64,000 nt of DNA from Rhabditophanes sp. KR3021 (taxonomy: Eukaryota > Nematoda > Chromadorea > Rhabditida > Alloionematidae): positions 3,348,001 to 3,412,000 of the forward strand of contig CAUJLY010000003.1 of NCBI GenBank assembly GCA_963281155.1, written 5' to 3'. A program made the position numbers and the translations under genes. Numbering within the stretch: the first letter of the stretch is position 1; every line of letters begins with the position of its first letter. This document shows, piece by piece, positions 53,405 to 64,000 of this stretch. The notes beneath the pieces were generated by a model. That model had not been told where the DNA came from and ran no database searches. It saw only the letters and a program-made list of their open reading frames with translations.

Positions 53405-55100
53405 GCTTTTTCATGTTCAACATTTGATTAATAACTACCATTACTCAAAATAAGTTTGTTGAAATTTAAATATCGCATAAATTTGGTTGTAACTATTGTT
53501 ATAAATATCTCGCTCATTATATCTATTTTCATAAAAATGATTTTCTATTGTATTTGAATATTACGTGTACATTGCCTTTTATTGGATGTAAAGGAGATAA
53601 GAAGAAAAGTCCCAGCGTTCCAACTACAACCATAGAGGCAAAGACACATGATGCTGGTGGCAAGGTAGTTTTACAATCATCCAAGTCCGTTTTGATACGG
53701 CAATGAACCCTCCTGCAGAAGCTTTGAAAATCGAGAAAAAACTATCTCTATTAAGGTATCGTTTAAAATCTACATCAACTTTTATAGTCGTTTTTAGCTT
53801 CGTCATCATGATGCTACATTAAAGAATGCTGGACTGTTGGAAGTCGACAAGGATGATAACTGAAGTATCGTCAAGGCACCAAATGCAGAATTGAGTAAGA
53901 AAATCACCCATCTACTATACCAAAAAACTGATTCAATGAAAAAGTATCAAATTAAGCTGCTATTTAACATCTTCTCAGCCAATTAATTATTTATTTTATA
54001 TAACTAAATATATACTTATAATAACGTGAATGTTATTGTGTTTAAAGCATAATTTTCGCTTCTAAAGTTAACATCTTGTGTTGGTGAATTAATATTTGGC
54101 GATAGTGGTCGTTCCAATTGACACTCTCTAACCCAGCTCTTATGCATTTATCTACATAGTAAGGGCTCGTAAAAAGTGTGTCTGCTTTGCTGTGATGCTA
54201 TTCTCTCAACGTCTAATTGGTGGAGTCATACTGATTTTCCTGCAAAGGAAGAACCTAGGTCAGTACCATTAAGTTGTTGACACAATTATTGGGATATGTC
54301 TGAGCCAAAATAAAAACAAATACTATAATGTTTATTACATTAAACTCAGGCTTGCACATAATATATGTAATGTAATAAATAAACGTAACACAAAAATCGA
54401 GTAATCTCATTGAAACAAACTTTTCAAATAAAACATTCAAGAAAAATGTAAGTGTCAGGTATTTGATAAAAACTCACATTAAACAAGTAATTTGAAAGTA
54501 AAATTATTGTCACATTTGAATCTTTACAAACAAAGGCAATAAATCATTTCGTCTGGTTTAATCTACGTTACAGACAATTTGTCAAAACATATAACTTTAC
54601 GCGCGAATCTCTTGTTAAGCATTAACACCACTTGGAATATCGCTACTCGCCTTTTATTATTAATGTACTTTACAGCTCGTCAGTTCGCCTAATATTCTAG
54701 CTTTCTATAATTAAAACTCAATAAACTTTATATATTATCAATGCGATGAATGCTGTTCACAAGGAATTTGTTCTTCAATATCATGGACGTGTTGCCGTTC
54801 AAATGGTCCAAGTGTATACAACTCTTGATACGGTAGTGTTTAATGAATCCTTCTCAAATAATCTCCCTTTTAGTGTATAAATAGCATGACAAGAGGGTTA
54901 ACACCCACAACTGTTTTACTTCAGCTAAGAGACTTTAACGTATGTGCACACACTTTTAAATAGGCAGTTTTTATTAACATAATTCCAGGTACTTATCAAA
55001 ACATCCTATAGTATTGGGATATTTGATCTATCTTATTCGAACTTTGCGTTGTCGGTCCAATCAAAGTTTAAAAGCAACTATTTTGGCTTGATATTTAAAA
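53405..55100. other. long spacer; possible broken coding fragment at 53590-53930
   Basis: About 1.7 kb. At 53590-53930 the plus strand has codon-like pieces separated by what could be introns (KKKSPSVPTTTIEAKTHDAG; then EALKIEKKLSLLRYRL; then KNAGLLEVDKDDN followed by a stop), suggesting a decayed gene, but I cannot assign it. The rest is AT-rich with no supported feature. A 61-codon minus ORF at 54255-54440 is not supported. Confidence 0.35.
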
Positions 55101-56192
55101 ATGAATTCAGTGGTTCCAAAGAATGCTACGTCTTCTCTTTTAGACCTAAATCTTGCAAATCATGCTTCTCATGCCAAACTTAGTAAGCTGTTTGGCTTTA
55201 ATTGTGAGATTGATCAAGACGGCAGTCGTAAGTGCGATCGATTTGCAACTGAAGTAAAAGATGTCATTGGAAACGCCAACTTTTATAAGAGTGTCTTTAT
55301 AGATGACGTCAAACCTATAGATAAAAGACTCGAATCGTTACCCATTGACGATGATGAAATCACATTATTTGATAGTTGTAAACGCAAGGTAACAGTCTCC
55401 CCTAAATATGAGAGTACCAGCAAAGAGGGAAACGCTTCTAAAAGTAGTCATGATTGCTGCACATTTGATGATTTTATCGTGAATCACGATGTTTCCAGCA
55501 CAATAAATGAGGAGGAGTGTGAATTGCCACCTTTTAGTGAGGCAATCTTGGATAAAGATCTGATGGCAAAATTTATGATATTTCTCAAACTAAATCATTG
55601 CTCTGAAAACTTAAGCTTTTTTCAAGACGTAAGTCATTATCGCAAAGTGGAGAGTGATTTTGAAAGAGCCAATATTGGAGAGGATTTTATTAAAAAGTAT
55701 TTCTGCCAAGAATCAGAAAATGTTGTGAATGTTGGTGATCATATTAAAATCATTATCGTTTCTTATGGGGAACAGAACAACTTTCCTACAGACTTATTTG
55801 ATGTCGCACACCACCAGATAGCTGAAATGCTTAAATTTGACTTATGGCCAAGATTCGTTAAATCGGAAGTTCAAAGAAATGAAAATTTAATCAGTATGAT
55901 TAAAAATTGCACTACAGAAAACTCAAAACCCCAGCGGTCGTCTCTTCATCGCTTTAGACTAACACTATTTAAGAGAAAACGTGATAAAGAACCCAAAAAT
56001 ACTCTTATAAGTACTCCCAAAAAGAAGGAAACTGCCGAAGACAGGCGTTTATCGCTTGGAATTGAATCGCAAGGTAAATCTTACAATAAAGTATTCAAAT
56101 TTAGCAATTTCAATTTTTTCCACAAGTCAAAGAATGATTCTTTTAGCCGGTCGCTTTCCTCTACGGAATTAAGACTCAATCATAAGAAATAA
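55101..56192 (+). CDS. RGS-domain protein
   Basis: Single exon, 363 residues. A disordered N-terminal half is followed at about residues 152-262 by an RGS domain: ILDKDLMAKFMIFLKLNHCS, ENLSFFQDV, GEDFIKKYFCQESEN and AEMLKFDLWPRFVKS are its helices, with the LWPRFVKS end typical of RGS boxes. The C-terminal part is basic and Ser-rich. RGS proteins speed GTP hydrolysis by G-alpha subunits. There are no DEP, GGL or PDZ domains, so it is a small, simple RGS. The domain begins LMAKFMIFLK without the usual Phe-Arg block, so divergence is considerable; which G-alpha it acts on is unknown. Confidence 0.8.
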   Translation: MNSVVPKNATSSLLDLNLANHASHAKLSKLFGFNCEIDQDGSRKCDRFATEVKDVIGNANFYKSVFIDDVKPIDKRLESLPIDDDEITLFDSCKRKVTVSPKYESTSKEGNASKSSHDCCTFDDFIVNHDVSSTINEEECELPPFSEAILDKDLMAKFMIFLKLNHCSENLSFFQDVSHYRKVESDFERANIGEDFIKKYFCQESENVVNVGDHIKIIIVSYGEQNNFPTDLFDVAHHQIAEMLKFDLWPRFVKSEVQRNENLISMIKNCTTENSKPQRSSLHRFRLTLFKRKRDKEPKNTLISTPKKKETAEDRRLSLGIESQGKSYNKVFKFSNFNFFHKSKNDSFSRSLSSTELRLNHKK

Positions 56193-56367
56193 AAGTTTTA
56201 CTATTGGATATATTAATTTTTACAAAAGCTGCCTCATAATATATTTAAAATAAATTTTTGAATAAACTACTTTCTTTGCTTAATGTAAAATTAAAATAAC
56301 CAAGTTGAAATCGTATTTATTTTATCAAACATCAATCATAAGTTCAAGAAACAAAATAACAAAGAAA

Positions 56368-57211
56368 TTATGTATTTTGGGTTGGAGCAAGCCGCTCAAC
56401 GAGATTAATTAATTTGTAAACTATGGTTCGGACAATTTGAGGGCAACTTTCTGATGAAATAGCATTAGTTAGGGAAACTTTCATTGAGGTGAATGCTACT
56501 TTGGTGTATGGATTTCTTCTGGAAGAGTATCTAAGTGATAAAAATCTGTAGTACATGAATGGCATCAGGACAGTTCCTTGTCCGGTCATAATCATCGCAA
56601 AAAGCACTGGGAACATGAAAATTTCACTGCAAGCCACAATCCCTAATAGGTTATTTGTTTGTTGAGCCATAAGAGTATGCGCTGCCTTGACTAGTCCGTT
56701 ATTGAGTCCGATAGCATTATCAACTTTGTTGGCGTAATTTACAGAATGTAAGAGAGCGTATAAAGCAACAGGTGCTAAAGCCATTGAGACGGGGGCATTC
56801 ATGTAAAAGAGAACGCAGTACATGAAGTAATGGAAAGAGTCTTCAATCATAACGGTTGCTAGGAATTCCCTTGTTAGTTGAAAGCCACCCAATCTTTGTC
56901 CTAATCTGATAGCATTAGTTACGGCAGCAGCTGCAATTGCTTTTCCATAGTGCGAATCTTTTTGAGAGTACGGAATGGCATATGAAATGGAGAAAAAGAT
57001 TGTCGACAAACGAAGCACAAAAAGCAAAGCATTTGTATGGTCGCCTTTAAGATATGCCTACAAAATTGGGTAAAATTGACGGAATTTATAATAAACTTAC
57101 AAGAAGAGATGGATGAGTGGGGGGTGGTATGTCTGATTGGGATGAATTAGCGGCATTTCCAGAACCAGTTTGCTCAGGAGTTTCAGAGTTTTCTTCACGA
57201 ATATCAACCAT
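56368..57211 (-). CDS. TMEM33: TMEM33/Krueppel homologue 2 (ER membrane protein)
   Basis: Minus-strand exons 57211-57101 and 57057-56368, with a 43-nt intron, give 266 residues. Family blocks are RLGQRLGGFQLTREFLATVM, EDSFHYFMYCVLF, ACSEIFMFPVLFAMI, GQGTVLMPFMYYRFLSLRYS, SRRNPYTKVAF and the C-terminal LVERLAPT. Three to four membrane helices are present. TMEM33 shapes the tubular ER with reticulons and modulates the unfolded-protein response. A TATTTCAG site just before the ATG (rc of about 57219-57226) is a candidate spliced-leader acceptor. Confidence 0.93.
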
Positions 57212-57999
57212 AATATAACTGAAATATCGAATTTAGTAAAAGTTTTAAACATTATACAAGTTGTCGCGTAAAAGTATATATATTTTGAAGAGGTGTAATA
57301 AGCTTAAATTAGAGAAGGTCAATGCTAAGCTCACCCCAAACGTACAAGTATCGAGTACCAATAATGAAACTTGAATTGAATCAAACGAAGTGTGTGTAAA
57401 TTCGAGCATTTGGAAAGACGCATATAGTAGAAGCTTTTAATAACACGTTGTCTTTATTACTATATTCTTAAAATATTCGCTTCTAGATGATTCTAGAGTA
57501 ACCGAATAAATGTCATGTATCATAAACTTAATTTGTTATACAGTTAAAGGAAATAACTCCTCTCGTATAATTGTTGATTAAACATCGAACCACACGCATT
57601 ATACATTAAATGAATTTGCTTATAAACGAATGGCAAACACTTTTTACAACTTATTGACATACAAATTAATGGTGACTATATCAAATGCTACGTATATGGC
57701 ACAAATAAAGCATAACGTATAGACCCAATTTTCTTACTTTTTGTATGTGTGCATTAAAAAACAACCTAACTCAACAACACTACTTTAATGAATATTAACA
57801 CTTTTGTAGTATTATCGAGAATCATAATATTGTTATGAAAGTAATGAAAACAAAGATCTATTTGACATTACACACTTATGATAATGTGATAAGGTGTTCT
57901 CAAATTCAAATTGTAAACACAGGCCAGTTATCTTACGAGGAATGTAATTGAACGAATTGGACAAATCATCCTCTAGCAATTTAGTTTAGATCAAGATAA
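57212..57999. other. divergent spacer between TMEM33 and mL40
   Basis: About 790 bases between two genes transcribed apart. AT-rich, no ORF, no repeat recognised; promoters of both genes are expected here. Confidence 0.4.
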
Positions 58000-58654
58000 A
58001 TGAATTCAATTGGACGTATTTTTCAATTTTCTGCCGAATGCAGAGGTCTCCATACATCGACTGCTTTAGCGTAAGTAAAATTTAGCTTATATAAATTGTA
58101 ACTGATATTTTTGACATTCTAGAGGGTCTGTATTCATGAAAAGACAAAAAAGAATGGATCCCGAAGTTGCCAAGCAAAGAGAAACAAGAAGACGTAAAAA
58201 GTTAATTCGTGAAATTAGACAGCTTCAAAAACATAGTAAAAAGGCTAAGCCTGTTGAAGAAATGACGATTGATGTCAAATCTGCTAAGAACATTCAGTGA
58301 GTTCAAAATAAGAAACACTTTTAATTAACTATATTTTATAGTGAGCGATACAGAAATACTGAGGAAGTATCAAAGAAACAATTATTGGAAGAATTGGCAG
58401 TTCACAAACAGTATAATTCTCATCAGAACATGCTCTGGAAGGGGGATAATGACTTTCTCCGTAATTCACTACTGTCTCAGGATAAAGCCTTAGCTGCTTT
58501 GAAAAAAGTATCTCCCTCACTATACGCAGAGGCCATACGCATTAATGATAGTGAAATAAAGTGTGTTTTCGAAGGACCTCCAATCAGAGCTCCTATAACT
58601 GGCTATGAAGCTCCCGATGGGGATTTCATTGACATTACCAGAAGCTGGTCATAA
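58000..58654 (+). CDS. MRPL40: mitochondrial large ribosomal subunit protein mL40
   Basis: Exons 58000-58070, 58123-58296 and 58342-58654 give 185 residues. A short presequence (MNSIGRIFQFSAECRGLHTS) precedes the basic helix RQKRMDPEVAKQRETRRRKK. The second half has LLEELAVHKQYNSHQNMLW, ALAALKKVSPSLYAEAIRIN and the ending GPPIRAPITGYEAPDGDFID, which is the C-terminal signature of mL40. Part of the mitochondrial 39S subunit. Confidence 0.9.
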
Positions 58655-58944
58655 ATTAGATCATTTTATTGTTAGATTATTTAGTTTGTAATAAATTATA
58701 ATTGAATAAAATCTCTAAGTGCAGATAAATGTTTCTGAATAACCAAATTTATTTTAACTTTATGAAAATGCTTTATTTTAAAGGATATATTTTTGCAACA
58801 AAAGAAGAACATCTGCAGCATTAAAGTAACTACACTATCATTATCTTTAAAATAATGGATAAAAATGTACTTAGTTCAAGGTTTCATAAGTAGACAAAAT
58901 TATAACCATAGCAAATATGGACATATTTAATTAGAGGTGCATTT

Positions 58945-59373
58945 TTATAAAACAAGGTAATAAGAACAGGTGTTAAAAGAAGATTTATTATTTTGTACAT
59001 ATAGCAATAAAACGAGATAGGATGCCATATTAATAGGTTTCAAATTTTTGTCTATGGTACCAAGCTTGCGATATTTCTCATTGTTGTTATTCTTATTGTT
59101 TTGAGAGTATGTTTGAAGGTTAATTTTTAATTCAGAAGTAAAATAACCTTTGTCAGTAGTTACAGGTGCGTCCTTAACTCGAGAAGTTTTGGGCATTTCT
59201 TCGGCTTTGGATTTTTCAGCAGATTTCAATAAGTTAACGGATACTTGTTTTGGTGCATCTTTAGAAACTGGAGGCTCTGTTGGTCCCGTACGTTTAAGCA
59301 TATAAATATCAGTCGCAGTAGCTCCAACTAAACCAATCAAAGTGAATAAATGCATAGAAAGACTTGTTTGCAT
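58945..59373 (-). CDS. small predicted secreted or membrane protein, unknown
   Basis: One ORF of 142 residues. It begins with a hydrophobic segment, MHLFTLIGLVGATATDIYML, that could be a signal anchor, followed by a Lys/Pro/Ser-rich linker (EPPVSKDAPKQVSVNLLKSA) and an Asn-rich region, and ends with the hydrophobic MASYLVLLLYV. No family recognised and no close spliced partner seen. Composition is compatible with a real small gene but the ending looks like readthrough into AT-rich DNA. Confidence 0.4.
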   Translation of the reverse strand: MQTSLSMHLFTLIGLVGATATDIYMLKRTGPTEPPVSKDAPKQVSVNLLKSAEKSKAEEMPKTSRVKDAPVTTDKGYFTSELKINLQTYSQNNKNNNNEKYRKLGTIDKNLKPINMASYLVLLLYVQNNKSSFNTCSYYLVL

Positions 59374-59730
59374 AAAATATATTCAATTTTAAATAACAAA
59401 ATTAAGCAAATTTATTTAACTTATTTGAATAAATTGGCAAAAACTTTTTAAATTTTGATGTGTTGTGGGATAATAATTTTGTTTTTCGGATACATCCTCT
59501 TCATTTATATTTTCATTATTGAATAATCGGTTCATTTGTATTATTAAATAATTGGTTCACTTATATTTTTTGAATTAAATTATTCGTTTGTGTAACATAG
59601 TTACTAAAACAATGATTACTTTGTGTTTAAATGATGCTAAACACTTTTCAAATAATCATCCTTCCAATTCTTATCTACTTGAAATAAAAGGGTCATTTGT
59701 ATTTTCTTGTAAATCAAATTTGAATTAAAA
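59374..59730. other. spacer upstream of uS9m
   Basis: About 360 bases with a short duplication near 59510-59590 (words ATAATCGGTTCATTTGTATTA and ATAATTGGTTCACTTATATT in tandem). No gene. Confidence 0.5.
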
Positions 59731-60968
59731 ATGCAGAGTTGTTTGAAATTGGCATTTTGTAAGAATGTTCTATTGACTAGCCGGAGTAATATTTATTTAT
59801 CTGCCGCTTCACTAGCTACTGAAAATGCCTCAACACAAGCTTCAGCCTCACTTGATGCTGATTTTGCCCAATCAAGAAGATTAAAGGGTATTGGTAAAGC
59901 TTTGAACACATATATCAGCAGGGCCAAAGACAATGCTCGAATGATGGCTAAAGAAAGTGCCGATTTTGAGCTTGGCAAACGCCATTTGGCTAATATTATG
60001 GGATTAGACGCTAATGCTATGACTCAAGCTGATATCGACAGGTACGTATTCATTTTAATGACTTATATTTAGATAATCTATTTTTAGATCAATCCAATAC
60101 CTGTTTCCTTCTGGGTTGACTGATAAACAAGCTTTACCCGTCATGAAACCTCCACAAGAAATTTTGCCCAAATTCTACAAGTTGGAGTTTGATGATGAAG
60201 GCAGACCCCTAGATTCATTGTTCTTTACTCTCAAACCCAAATTTTATTCACTATTGTCTGATATAGGAGAGAAGACAAGAAAATTAATCGCTTACAAAAA
60301 TCCAGAAGGACAATCTTCAAAGTTGTCAAAAGACTTAATTTTGACTGGAAGCTCATGGATATCAAAGGACAAATTGTCAAAAGAGAATAGGAGACGCAAT
60401 AACAGATGAAATGTATGCTCACTGGTTGATGGCATTCGACTATTTGGCATCATTGCCATCTGCTTATATTGAGTCAGAATTTATCATGTCTTATCGTGAC
60501 CAAATGGCTTCCGGAACAGATGGCAAAACAGTCTTTGGACCTCAAATTCCCCAAGTTGTTTTAGACACCGTTAGTAAAAAAAGATTTGCTACAGCTGAAA
60601 CTCAAGTTAAAAGTACATTTGCCAAGGCAATTGTCAATGATGCTGGAAGTGGAAAGTACATCATAAATGGACATAGTTACGATTGCTTTAGATCATTGCT
60701 CGCTCGTGAAACTTTGATTGCGCCATTAATCGTTGCAGATGTTCTTGGTAAAGTCGATATCGAGGTTACAACATCCGGAGACGGTGGCTTGTCAGCTGTA
60801 CCTAGAGCTGTGAGGCATGCCGTTGCATTAGGTATTGCAGCTATTTATCCTCAACAAGTCGAACGTCTTCGTATTTCTGGATTATTAACATCTGACCCAA
60901 GAAGGAAAGAAAGAAGCAAGGTTAATCAACCTGGTGCTCGTGCAAAATGGATTTGGAAGAGACGTTAG
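59731..60968 (+). CDS. MRPS9: mitochondrial small ribosomal subunit protein uS9m
   Basis: Exons 59731-60041 and 60088-60968. The mitochondrial presequence region and a family-specific N-terminal domain (MGLDANAMTQADIDR) precede ITDEMYAHWLMAFDYLASLP. The bacterial S9 core follows, with GSGKYIING, GDGGLSAVPRAVRHAVALGI, LTSDPRRKERSKVNQPGARA and the terminal KWIWKRR, the conserved S9 tail that reaches the P-site tRNA. In exon 2 the frame changes twice, near 60325 and 60390; the middle frame reads WKLMDIKGQIVKRE, which continues the protein sensibly. Two missing bases in the assembly, or one 46-nt intron, would explain it. Confidence 0.9.
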
Positions 60969-61970
60969 TCACGTAATCTTAGTTGTCAAGTGTAGTTCTT
61001 TTAATATCCTGAATTGTTTATTGTTAAATTAAAAGATTATATCAAATCATGTTCTAAATTTTTATCAAAATTACTTGTTCATTAAAGAATCTTTCAAAAA
61101 TAATTAACGAGTAATATTATCATATTTCGTTTGCTGACCAAAAGATCTTTCTGAAATATTTAATAAGAAACTCCTATTAAAATGTATTTGTTCATCAAAC
61201 AATCTTTTAAAGGTATTTGATAAAGGCTTTTATTAAAATTTATTTATTCATCAAATCAAACAATCTTTCAAAATAATTAATAACGTAGAAAACAAAATAA
61301 GAAATATATGTAATAATGTCACAGCGCCTCTACTAATATTTGATCTCAAAAATATTTAGGTTATTGGATTAAAAGCAATATATCATATTAATTAAAACTT
61401 CTTTCTCAATTCTATAAAAATTGGTTTGGTCTAAAAGGATAGAGTACGTAATATATTAATAAACTACCCCGGAGATTACACAAAAGTGATTAGTATAAAT
61501 AAAAGATATGACAGGAAATATCTAAACAACAAATCTAAAAGTTATTAGACTGTCATAATTAACAGTAGATGGTAAATCTAATAACAAAAACAATAAAAAG
61601 GGTATAATTAAATAAATGAGTTTAGGGAAGTAGGTATTCAATAGTGCCTCTTAATATGAACAAGCACCGGGTACTAATTGCAAATGATACATATTATTTA
61701 ATAAAAAAATGCTAATATGTTAAGTGAAACTACTTTAACAAAAATGGTATAAATTATTTAAGAGAAAAGCATTTACATAATCAACTAACCCGTTCAGTGA
61801 AAATCAAAAGTATGTGTAATTAGGTTACAAAATATTGAGAAGGAGTCATGATATAAATGGTAAGTATTTGGGTTGAAAAAAGGACGAAGATTGGTCTCAA
61901 ATTAGAAGTAAGGCTATGTCGCGACAAAAATAGTAATAATAGTTTTGATTTGATGATGGTAGTTAAGAAT
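60969..61970. other. spacer between convergent uS9m and MEIOC-like genes
   Basis: About 1 kb between two gene 3' ends. The left third is the imperfect repeat at 61065-61290. The rest is AT-rich; a 60-codon plus ORF at 61857-62039 is chance overlap with the end of the minus-strand gene. Confidence 0.4.
61065..61290. repeat. imperfect tandem repeat, three copies
   Basis: The phrase TTCATyAAAsAATCTTTCAAA with flanking AAAAtTTA/TAATTAA occurs at about 61079, 61192 and 61248, spaced 55-110 bases. The right two copies also share TTGATAAAGG/TTTTATTAAAATTTATT. Degenerate short-range duplication; no coding content. Confidence 0.5.
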
Positions 61971-63756
61971 TTAGATTCTTTTGGTATTATAAAATTTCAT
62001 TTCTGGTGGATCAAGTTGAAAATTAGTGGCAACGAGTAAATCAAGTTGAGCTTGTTGTTCATCATTGAGATTTCCCAATGTCCACATAAGACAACACCAA
62101 TTGGCAGATCTGGCCCTTTGGGTTGCTTTGATGACAGCCGACAAAGCATTTAGCAAATTGAATGTTTCAACTTCTTCATTGTATTTTCCAATGTCGCCAC
62201 GCAAATGCTTCAAAATATTCTGCCTTTCTTGGAAACGACATTGTTGTAAATGTCTTGATTGAATCTAAAAAGTCAGTCATTATCTCGGTAACCACTGTTG
62301 GCATTATCTTTCCACGCAGTTGGCTCATTTTTGATAAAAGAGTAATAACTCTGGCGTGTTCTCTAAAGAAGTCAACAATAAGTCTGTCGATGCGTGATGG
62401 GGCTGGTGGCAGTCTAGGAATTTGAATGTTATTGGTCGAACTTATTTTTTTTCCTAAATTGTGTGTTGCCAATTGAGCTTCAGTCTTTTTTCTTTCTTTT
62501 TCCAAAGCTAGATATTGTTCAGCACAATCATCAATCTTACAATTGACAGTAAAATGTTCTCTTTTGCACATGTTTTGTGCATTCGGCATTGGATTGGAAG
62601 AAGGCGACGCAATATTGTTGTAGACGTTACCGTTCTTTGTCGTCATATTGCTGTTCTTTTGCTTGTAAAAGTCTACATTCATGTTGGGTTGGAATATTTT
62701 GTTGCCCGGCATGCATCATATTATATACATGCCCATAAGTAGTCTGTTGCATTTCTAATTGTTTGTTGTATCGTTTTAATTCTTCTTCTTCCACTATAAC
62801 TCTGGTGTAATTTGGTGAACTTGAATATGATTGTTGATGGACAGGAATTTGTCTGGAAAAGGGAGTTCTATTTCCGGTCTGCCCGCCATTTTTTGCCATA
62901 TAGTTATTTGGTGATTGTTCGCGATTTTGTGATTGTTGGTAATACATGTTGTTCATGTTATTAGCCATCATATTATAATTCCCTGAGTTAGTAACATTTG
63001 TAGGACCACGCATAGGAATAGAGTTTTGTGGTACGGGTCTAGAATACAAATGAATATCATTTGCCAATTGTATATTCATTCCATTAAAGTCTTGCTCCCA
63101 AGAATTCCAGACTCTTGGTGGAGACGTATATTGCTGTGAAGCTTTGTTTCTTTCTTTAGCTTTTTCATCGGCTTGCATAAAAAATTGTGCAACTTCTTCA
63201 ATATTTATTTTGTCATTTTTAGCTTGATGCAAAGATCCATTCGTTTCATTATTGGAAACAAAACCTCCGCTTTGATTGTTGTTCCTCCATATTTGATCTC
63301 TGCTTACTGGATCATTTTCTGGCATTGGATATTTTTGAGATGCCATAAAATCATTGACATTTTTGTCGTAATAATTAGCTTGCTTCATATTATTTGAGCA
63401 AATAGTGTTGCCACTTTTTGGTTGTGTATTGCTCCAAATTCTTGAGGACATGTTTTCGTCAATTGTTAAATTCAACATTGTGTCAAACATTGTTTGACAA
63501 TTTCCTGAATCAGCTGTTTTGGAAGCTTCACAACTTTTATACAATTCTTGGAAATAATTGTCGAGTTGAATATCATTATTTTGTACGTTCGTAAATTCAT
63601 TTTTTGCCCATCCGGTAGTTAGTGGTGAATTACCTTGTAATGGCGAAGCAGCGATGGAATCTGATCTCAAACTATCGGATTGCTCTTCGCTACAGTTTGA
63701 TCTCTATAAATCAAAAATATAAATAATTGATAAAATAAAACTACTCTGATCCCCAT
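61971..63756 (-). CDS. MEIOC: MEIOC homologue (meiosis-specific coiled-coil domain protein)
   Basis: Minus-strand exon 1 63756-63745 (MGIR), a 41-nt intron, then exon 2 63703-61971. About 400 residues of Asn/Gln/Met-rich, disordered sequence are followed by the conserved C-terminal domain: YLALEKERKKTEAQLATHNL, IPRLPPAPSRIDRLIVDFF, REHARVITLLSKMSQLRG, then NEEVETFNLLNALSAVIKAT and RARSANWCCLMWTLGN. The PSRIDRLIVD block and the order match vertebrate MEIOC, which with YTHDC2 drives meiotic entry and prophase by destabilising mitotic transcripts; fly Bam is a proposed relative. Two one-base frame changes are needed, near 62225 (TTTCC, one C too many) and between about 62760 and 62650. Confidence 0.85.
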
Positions 63757-64000
63757 TATTTATTTTATTGTTGATGATCATATGTTTTAACATTCTCTAT
63801 TTATATTATTGTCTTTTACGAAATACTTTGTATTGTATCAAATCAACATACATACCCACTTTAACAAAAGGCTAAATATTTTAATGATCGCATCACTTAA
63901 TATTGGATCAGAAATGCTTTTTCTTATCCTTCAAAATAAACTTTAAACCCATATGATGATGCAGCTTGGCATGGTGCCTGGCACTAAAATACACAAAAAA

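Noticed and set aside
1..64000. tRNA, rRNA, CRISPR arrays, riboswitches and bacterial-type operons
   Set aside because: I looked for cloverleaf box sequences, rRNA words and regularly spaced direct repeats while reading and found none I could support; gene structure is eukaryotic throughout.

Overview
The window is nuclear DNA from a small, AT-rich animal genome, most likely a nematode. Genes are compact and carry many introns of about 37-55 nt with GTAAGT-like donors and TTTTAG or TTTCAG acceptors. Nematode-type content includes a PAN plus ZP apical-matrix protein, a carbohydrate sulfotransferase of the form expanded in nematodes, a GLD-1/Quaking-type STAR protein and two saposin-like secreted peptides. 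I cannot name the species. No rRNA, tRNA, CRISPR array or bacterial gene organisation was seen.

Layout. 1-8 kb: a KCTD-like BTB protein, a TGF-beta ligand, two saposin-like peptides, a Thr/Ser-rich membrane-anchored protein and mitochondrial DBT (minus strand). 9-18 kb: a WW-domain protein with a long Ser/Asp/Arg-rich region and a STAR protein, then a minus-strand block (small Cys-rich secreted protein, katanin con80-like protein, CDGSH iron-sulfur protein, JMJD8). 18-31 kb: UDP-glucose 6-dehydrogenase with very large introns, a dead hAT transposon, a MITE candidate, a sulfotransferase and a coiled-coil protein. 31-44 kb: CTF8 and MAU2 (two cohesion genes side by side), UBR7 (minus), then VAP, a DHHC acyltransferase and GPAA1 head to tail. 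45-52 kb: the PAN-ZP gene. 52-64 kb: TRIAP1 overlapping MED10, an RGS protein, TMEM33 (minus), mL40, uS9m and a MEIOC homologue (minus).

The most unusual signal lies inside introns. UGDH, MAU2, the PAN-ZP gene and the small secreted gene carry introns of 0.7-1.4 kb holding decayed, intron-containing coding sequence. Wherever its direction can be read it is antisense to the host gene. At four places a normal-sized 43-48 nt intron abuts the inserted DNA at an AG|GT (or AG|GC) junction, like a zero-length exon or recursive splice site. Two insertions, in UGDH and MAU2, are recognisably the same element. A third, in the last MAU2 intron, has short terminal inverted repeats next to TA and a 148-bp deletion derivative 20 kb away. 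I do not recognise the encoded proteins.

Several conserved genes (PAN-ZP, DHHC, UBR7, MEIOC, VAP, uS9m, the WW protein and the last MAU2 junction) each need one or two single-base corrections to keep a conserved frame. Indel errors in the assembly are the simplest explanation, so products given for those genes are composites of two or more frames.
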